Source of the DNA: JACPIN01 sp964367085
Lineage (GTDB): Archaea > Nanobdellota > Nanobdellia > SCGC-AAA011-G17 > ARS1403
Assembly (NCBI GenBank): GCA_964367085.1
Contig: CAYIWL010000043.1
Location: 1 to 7,114 of the forward strand
Reading direction: 5' to 3'
DNA: 7,114 bases
The notes under the pieces are model-generated. The model had not been told where the DNA came from and made no database searches. It worked only from the letters and a program-made list of their open reading frames with translations. Both the position numbers and the translations under genes were made by a program. Of this stretch, positions 4,807-7,114 are shown piece after piece; position 1 is the stretch's first letter, and each line of letters opens with the position of its first letter.

Positions 4807-5382
4807 ATGACAGACGATGCAAAAAGTTTTTTGGATAATTTGAAGAAAATAAAGAGAGGGCCTGCAATTATTTTGCAAAAAGATATTGGCGCTATTTTGG
4901 CTAATACTGATGTTGATAAGAATTCTATTGTGTTAGATGCCGGAAGCGGCTGCGGAGTGTTAAGCGTAAACCTCGCAAGATTCGTAAAGAAAGTTTACAG
5001 CTACGAAATCAGAAAAGATTTTTTGGAGATTGCAGATGAGAATGCTAAAAGATTTGGAATGAAAAACATTGTTTTTAGAAACCTGGATGTTTTTAATGAG
5101 ATAAATGAGAAGAATTTGGATTTGATAACTCTTGATTTAAAAGATCCGTGGAAAGCAATAGATAATTGCAAAAAATCCTTGAAGAAAAACAGCCAGCTTG
5201 TTGTTTATCTTCCTAATATTACTCAAGTACATGAATTTGTTAATAAACTTAAAGGAGATTTCAAAGTTGAAAAAGTTATTGAAAATATCCAGAGAGAATG
5301 GATTGTTGATGAGAGAAGAGCTAGACCGGAGAATATAGGACTTATGCATACAGGATTTTTGGTTTTTTCTAGAAATATTTGA
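4807..5382 (+). CDS. TrmI-like tRNA (adenine-N1)-methyltransferase, short form
   Basis: 191-residue class I SAM methyltransferase. Seen: KRGPAIILQKDIGAI (16-30), SAM motif I LDAGSGCG (43-50), ribose-binding acid Glu67 in YEIR, catalytic-region LDLKDPW (109-115, Asp110), and the family signature RRARPENIGLMHTGFL (170-185). Known role: TrmI forms m1A at positions 57/58 in the T loop of tRNAs; archaeal forms modify both. Typical archaeal members are about 250 residues with an N-terminal beta-barrel domain of some 70 residues ahead of the KRGP segment; that domain is absent here, and an in-frame TAG at 4801-4803 blocks extension. It starts 11 bases after the tRNA 3' fragment, without a clear promoter or ribosome binding site. 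Its stop (TGA, 5380-5382) lies shortly before the transporter gene. Confidence 0.85.
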   Translation: MTDDAKSFLDNLKKIKRGPAIILQKDIGAILANTDVDKNSIVLDAGSGCGVLSVNLARFVKKVYSYEIRKDFLEIADENAKRFGMKNIVFRNLDVFNEINEKNLDLITLDLKDPWKAIDNCKKSLKKNSQLVVYLPNITQVHEFVNKLKGDFKVEKVIENIQREWIVDERRARPENIGLMHTGFLVFSRNI

Positions 5383-5391
5383 ATACAAAAC

Positions 5392-5398
5392 TTTTTAA
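5392..5398 (+). promoter_or_regulatory. TATA box of the MFS transporter gene
   Basis: TTTTTAA ends 25 bases before the ATG at 5424, so transcription would begin at or next to that ATG, giving a leaderless mRNA. This supports ATG 5424 over the TTG at 5379. Confidence 0.45.
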
Positions 5399-5423
5399 GC
5401 AATCTCGGAAATATTTTTGGGCG

Positions 5424-6914
5424 ATGGTCAAAAAAAAAGGAATAATTGCACAAAGTTTACAGAACTCCAGAAGAGATGCCGGCGCTTATTCTGTGATGGA
5501 GGGAGTTGGAACTAACTTTGTCAGCCCTTATGCCATTGCAATGAATGCTAATCCGATTCAAGTAAGTTTATTGACTTCTTTAACAAATTTGTTGCCTCCC
5601 TGGTTTCAGATATATGCAAACAAATTAATGAAAGTAAGGAGCAGAAAATATCTAGTCGTGAATGCTGTCTTGCTCCAAGCATTGCTTTGGGTGCCATTGG
5701 CAATGATTCCGTTTTTTTTCAGTAGCGAGTTTTTACGGACTTGGTCTGTTGTCCTTATCTTTAGCTTGATTGCAATCATTGGAGGATTTGCCGGACCTGC
5801 ATGGAGCTCTTGGATGGGAGATTTGGTTAAGGAAGAAAAAAGAGGGGAGTATTTCAGCAAGAGAAATCGGATTGCAGGCATAATTGTGCTAGTAAGCAGT
5901 TTGTTTGCAGCATGGTTTCTGAAGTTATTCAATGGAGGGAGAAATGAATTCGACGGAGAATTTGTCTTGATAGGTTTTAGTACTCTATTCATGATCGCAT
6001 TTGTATTTCGCTTGATTTCTAGATATTATTTAGAAAGGCAATACGAGCCAAGGTTTAGATATGATCCTGAAAGTTATTTTTCAATAAAGGATTTTGCAAA
6101 AAGATTAAGGAACAGTAATCTTGGAAACTATGTACTGTATGGATCTTTGTTGAGATTTGGAACCGCTATTGCCGGACCGTTTTTTGCTATTTATATGTTA
6201 AGAGAATTAAACTGGAGCTATCCGCAATTTATAGGTATTAATATTGCCGGTGCTTTAGGAAGCATCGCTATTTTATCTGTGTGGGGAAAAATCTCCGATA
6301 GATTTGGAAATACTAAGCTGTTAGTTATAAGCGGGATTATGACGAGTGCAATTCCATTACTGTGGCTTGTGAGCGAGAACTGGTATTATCTATTGCTAGT
6401 TAATGTTTTTGCTGGTGCCGGGTGGGGCGGATTTAATCTGAGCGAGGCAAATTTTATTTACGACATTGTTCCGAGGAAGAAAAGAAGTTTTGCATTTACT
6501 TACAATAATATATTCAGCGGTACAGGAGTATTCTTGGGAGCAACTATCGGCGGATTAATGGCAACTCATCTCGATATTAAGTTCCTTGGAAGCATTTATC
6601 TATTCTTATTCTTACTAAGCGGGATATTGAGATTTATTCCTACATTCCTGTTTGCTTTTAGGTTAAGAGAGGAAAGAATCGTCGAGGAAAAACCGCTGTG
6701 GGAGATTGTCGGTGTTGAACTTCCTAAAGGATTCATCGAGAATGCATTCGTATTTGTGAATAATGCCCTTTCAAGAACAGAAGCAATTGAAGAAGCGTTA
6801 AGAGTTAATAAAATGAAACTTGAAAACGGAAATAAGAAACTAAGGAAAAAAATATTAAGATTCAACAGAAAATATAGTGATAAAAAAGAAAAAAGATTTT
6901 TTACAAAAATTTAA
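5424..6914 (+). CDS. MFS family transporter
   Basis: 496-residue polytopic membrane protein with about 12 predicted helices in two halves. Features: a cytoplasmic loop GDLVKEEKRGEYFSKRNR (132-149), the pattern found in many MFS proteins of unknown substrate; MFS motif A-like GKISDRFGNTK (288-298) in the second half; and a glycine-rich helix region GAGWGGFNLSEA (331-342). After the last helix (about residue 414) comes an unusually long, charged cytoplasmic tail of about 80 residues ending in a lysine-rich, probably helical segment. The substrate cannot be inferred. A TTG at 5379, overlapping the methyltransferase stop, would add 15 residues; I prefer ATG 5424 because of the TATA element at leaderless spacing. 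The stop codon lies within the TATA box of the following tRNA. Confidence 0.88.
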   Translation: MVKKKGIIAQSLQNSRRDAGAYSVMEGVGTNFVSPYAIAMNANPIQVSLLTSLTNLLPPWFQIYANKLMKVRSRKYLVVNAVLLQALLWVPLAMIPFFFSSEFLRTWSVVLIFSLIAIIGGFAGPAWSSWMGDLVKEEKRGEYFSKRNRIAGIIVLVSSLFAAWFLKLFNGGRNEFDGEFVLIGFSTLFMIAFVFRLISRYYLERQYEPRFRYDPESYFSIKDFAKRLRNSNLGNYVLYGSLLRFGTAIAGPFFAIYMLRELNWSYPQFIGINIAGALGSIAILSVWGKISDRFGNTKLLVISGIMTSAIPLLWLVSENWYYLLLVNVFAGAGWGGFNLSEANFIYDIVPRKKRSFAFTYNNIFSGTGVFLGATIGGLMATHLDIKFLGSIYLFLFLLSGILRFIPTFLFAFRLREERIVEEKPLWEIVGVELPKGFIENAFVFVNNALSRTEAIEEALRVNKMKLENGNKKLRKKILRFNRKYSDKKEKRFFTKI

Positions 6915-6917
6915 AAA
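6910..6917 (+). promoter_or_regulatory. TATA box of tRNA-Arg, overlapping the MFS stop codon
   Basis: TTTAAAAA ends 24 bases before the tRNA, the same gap as at tRNA-Leu. The transporter stop TAA (6912-6914) is part of it. Confidence 0.55.
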
Positions 6918-6941
6918 CGAATTTTACCATGATTTTTATAT
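6918..6941 (+). promoter_or_regulatory. Conserved tRNA promoter-proximal segment, copy 2
   Basis: Matches 3731-3754 with the cores ATTTTACC, GATTT and TATATGC; differences are four single substitutions. It fills the whole interval between TATA box and tRNA. Confidence 0.5.
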
Positions 6942-7016
6942 GCCCGGGTAGCTCAGCCTGGATAGAGCACGGCACTCCTAATGCCGGGGCCAGGGGTTCG
7001 AATCCCCTCTCGGGCG
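6942..7016 (+). tRNA. tRNA-Arg (anticodon CCT)
   Basis: Complete class I tRNA. Acceptor GCCCGGG pairs with CTCGGGC (one G-T pair), discriminator G7016. D stem GCTC/GAGC, anticodon stem CGGCA/TGCCG with loop CTCCTAA and anticodon CCT (reads AGG), variable loop GGGCC, T arm AGGGG-TTCGAAT-CCCCT. No intron, and CCA is not encoded. Confidence 0.96.
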
Positions 7017-7041
7017 GTCTTATTTACTTTCTAATGCGATA

Positions 7042-7054
7042 TTTTTTCTTTTTT
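7042..7054 (+). terminator. T-rich probable terminator after tRNA-Arg
   Basis: Two runs of six T separated by one C, 26 bases after the tRNA, fit archaeal oligo-T termination on the coding strand. The remaining bases to 7114 hold no gene I can support. Confidence 0.45.
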
Positions 7055-7114
7055 GCAAAATTAAATTGCCACATTGATATTCATTTTGTTAAAATTTACA
7101 ATAGGCCTTATAAT

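Noticed and set aside
5606..5992. Minus-strand open frame opposite the transporter
   Set aside because: It is low-complexity, leucine/asparagine/serine-rich antisense of a clear MFS gene.
1..7114. CRISPR array, toxin-antitoxin pair or transposase
   Set aside because: No regularly spaced repeats, no recognisable toxin or antitoxin, and no transposase or terminal inverted repeats were seen on either strand.

Overview
The window looks like chromosomal DNA from an AT-rich archaeon, most likely a DPANN-type lineage such as Woesearchaeota or Pacearchaeota. Supporting signs are archaeal TATA boxes about 22-25 bases ahead of starts, tRNA genes without an encoded CCA, a Dph6-type diphthamide enzyme, a TrmI-type T-loop tRNA methyltransferase, an M42 TET-type aminopeptidase, and compact genes with ATGA overlaps. 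The lineage is inference; no 16S or marker gene is present.

Minus strand, 3690 down to 1: a tightly packed run of seven genes read in the order Dph6-like ATP pyrophosphatase, a 79-residue unknown protein, a class I glutamine amidotransferase, an M42 aminopeptidase, a glutaredoxin, a two-helix potassium channel, and a Glu/Leu/Phe/Val dehydrogenase cut by the window edge. The first three are joined by ATGA overlaps, and the channel overlaps the dehydrogenase by 7 bases. An ATP pyrophosphatase coupled to a glutaminase recalls the two halves of GMP synthetase and suggests glutamine-fed amidation. The M42 gene has no ATG at its natural start: a good ribosome binding site sits 7 bases ahead of an ATA codon.

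Centre, 3713-4795: an intact tRNA-Leu(CAA) is divergent from the dph6-like gene, their TATA boxes abutting. It is followed by a LAGLIDADG homing endonuclease gene whose stop codon lies in a second, diverged copy of the 3' part of a tRNA-Leu (variable arm, T arm, acceptor strand). An endonuclease gene bracketed by an intact tRNA and a 3' tRNA remnant is the most unusual structure here.

Plus strand, 4807-7016: a short TrmI-like m1A tRNA methyltransferase lacking the usual N-terminal domain, an MFS transporter, and tRNA-Arg(CCT). The two tRNA genes share a conserved 24-base segment between TATA box and gene. The last ~100 bases hold a T-rich probable terminator and no gene that I can see.
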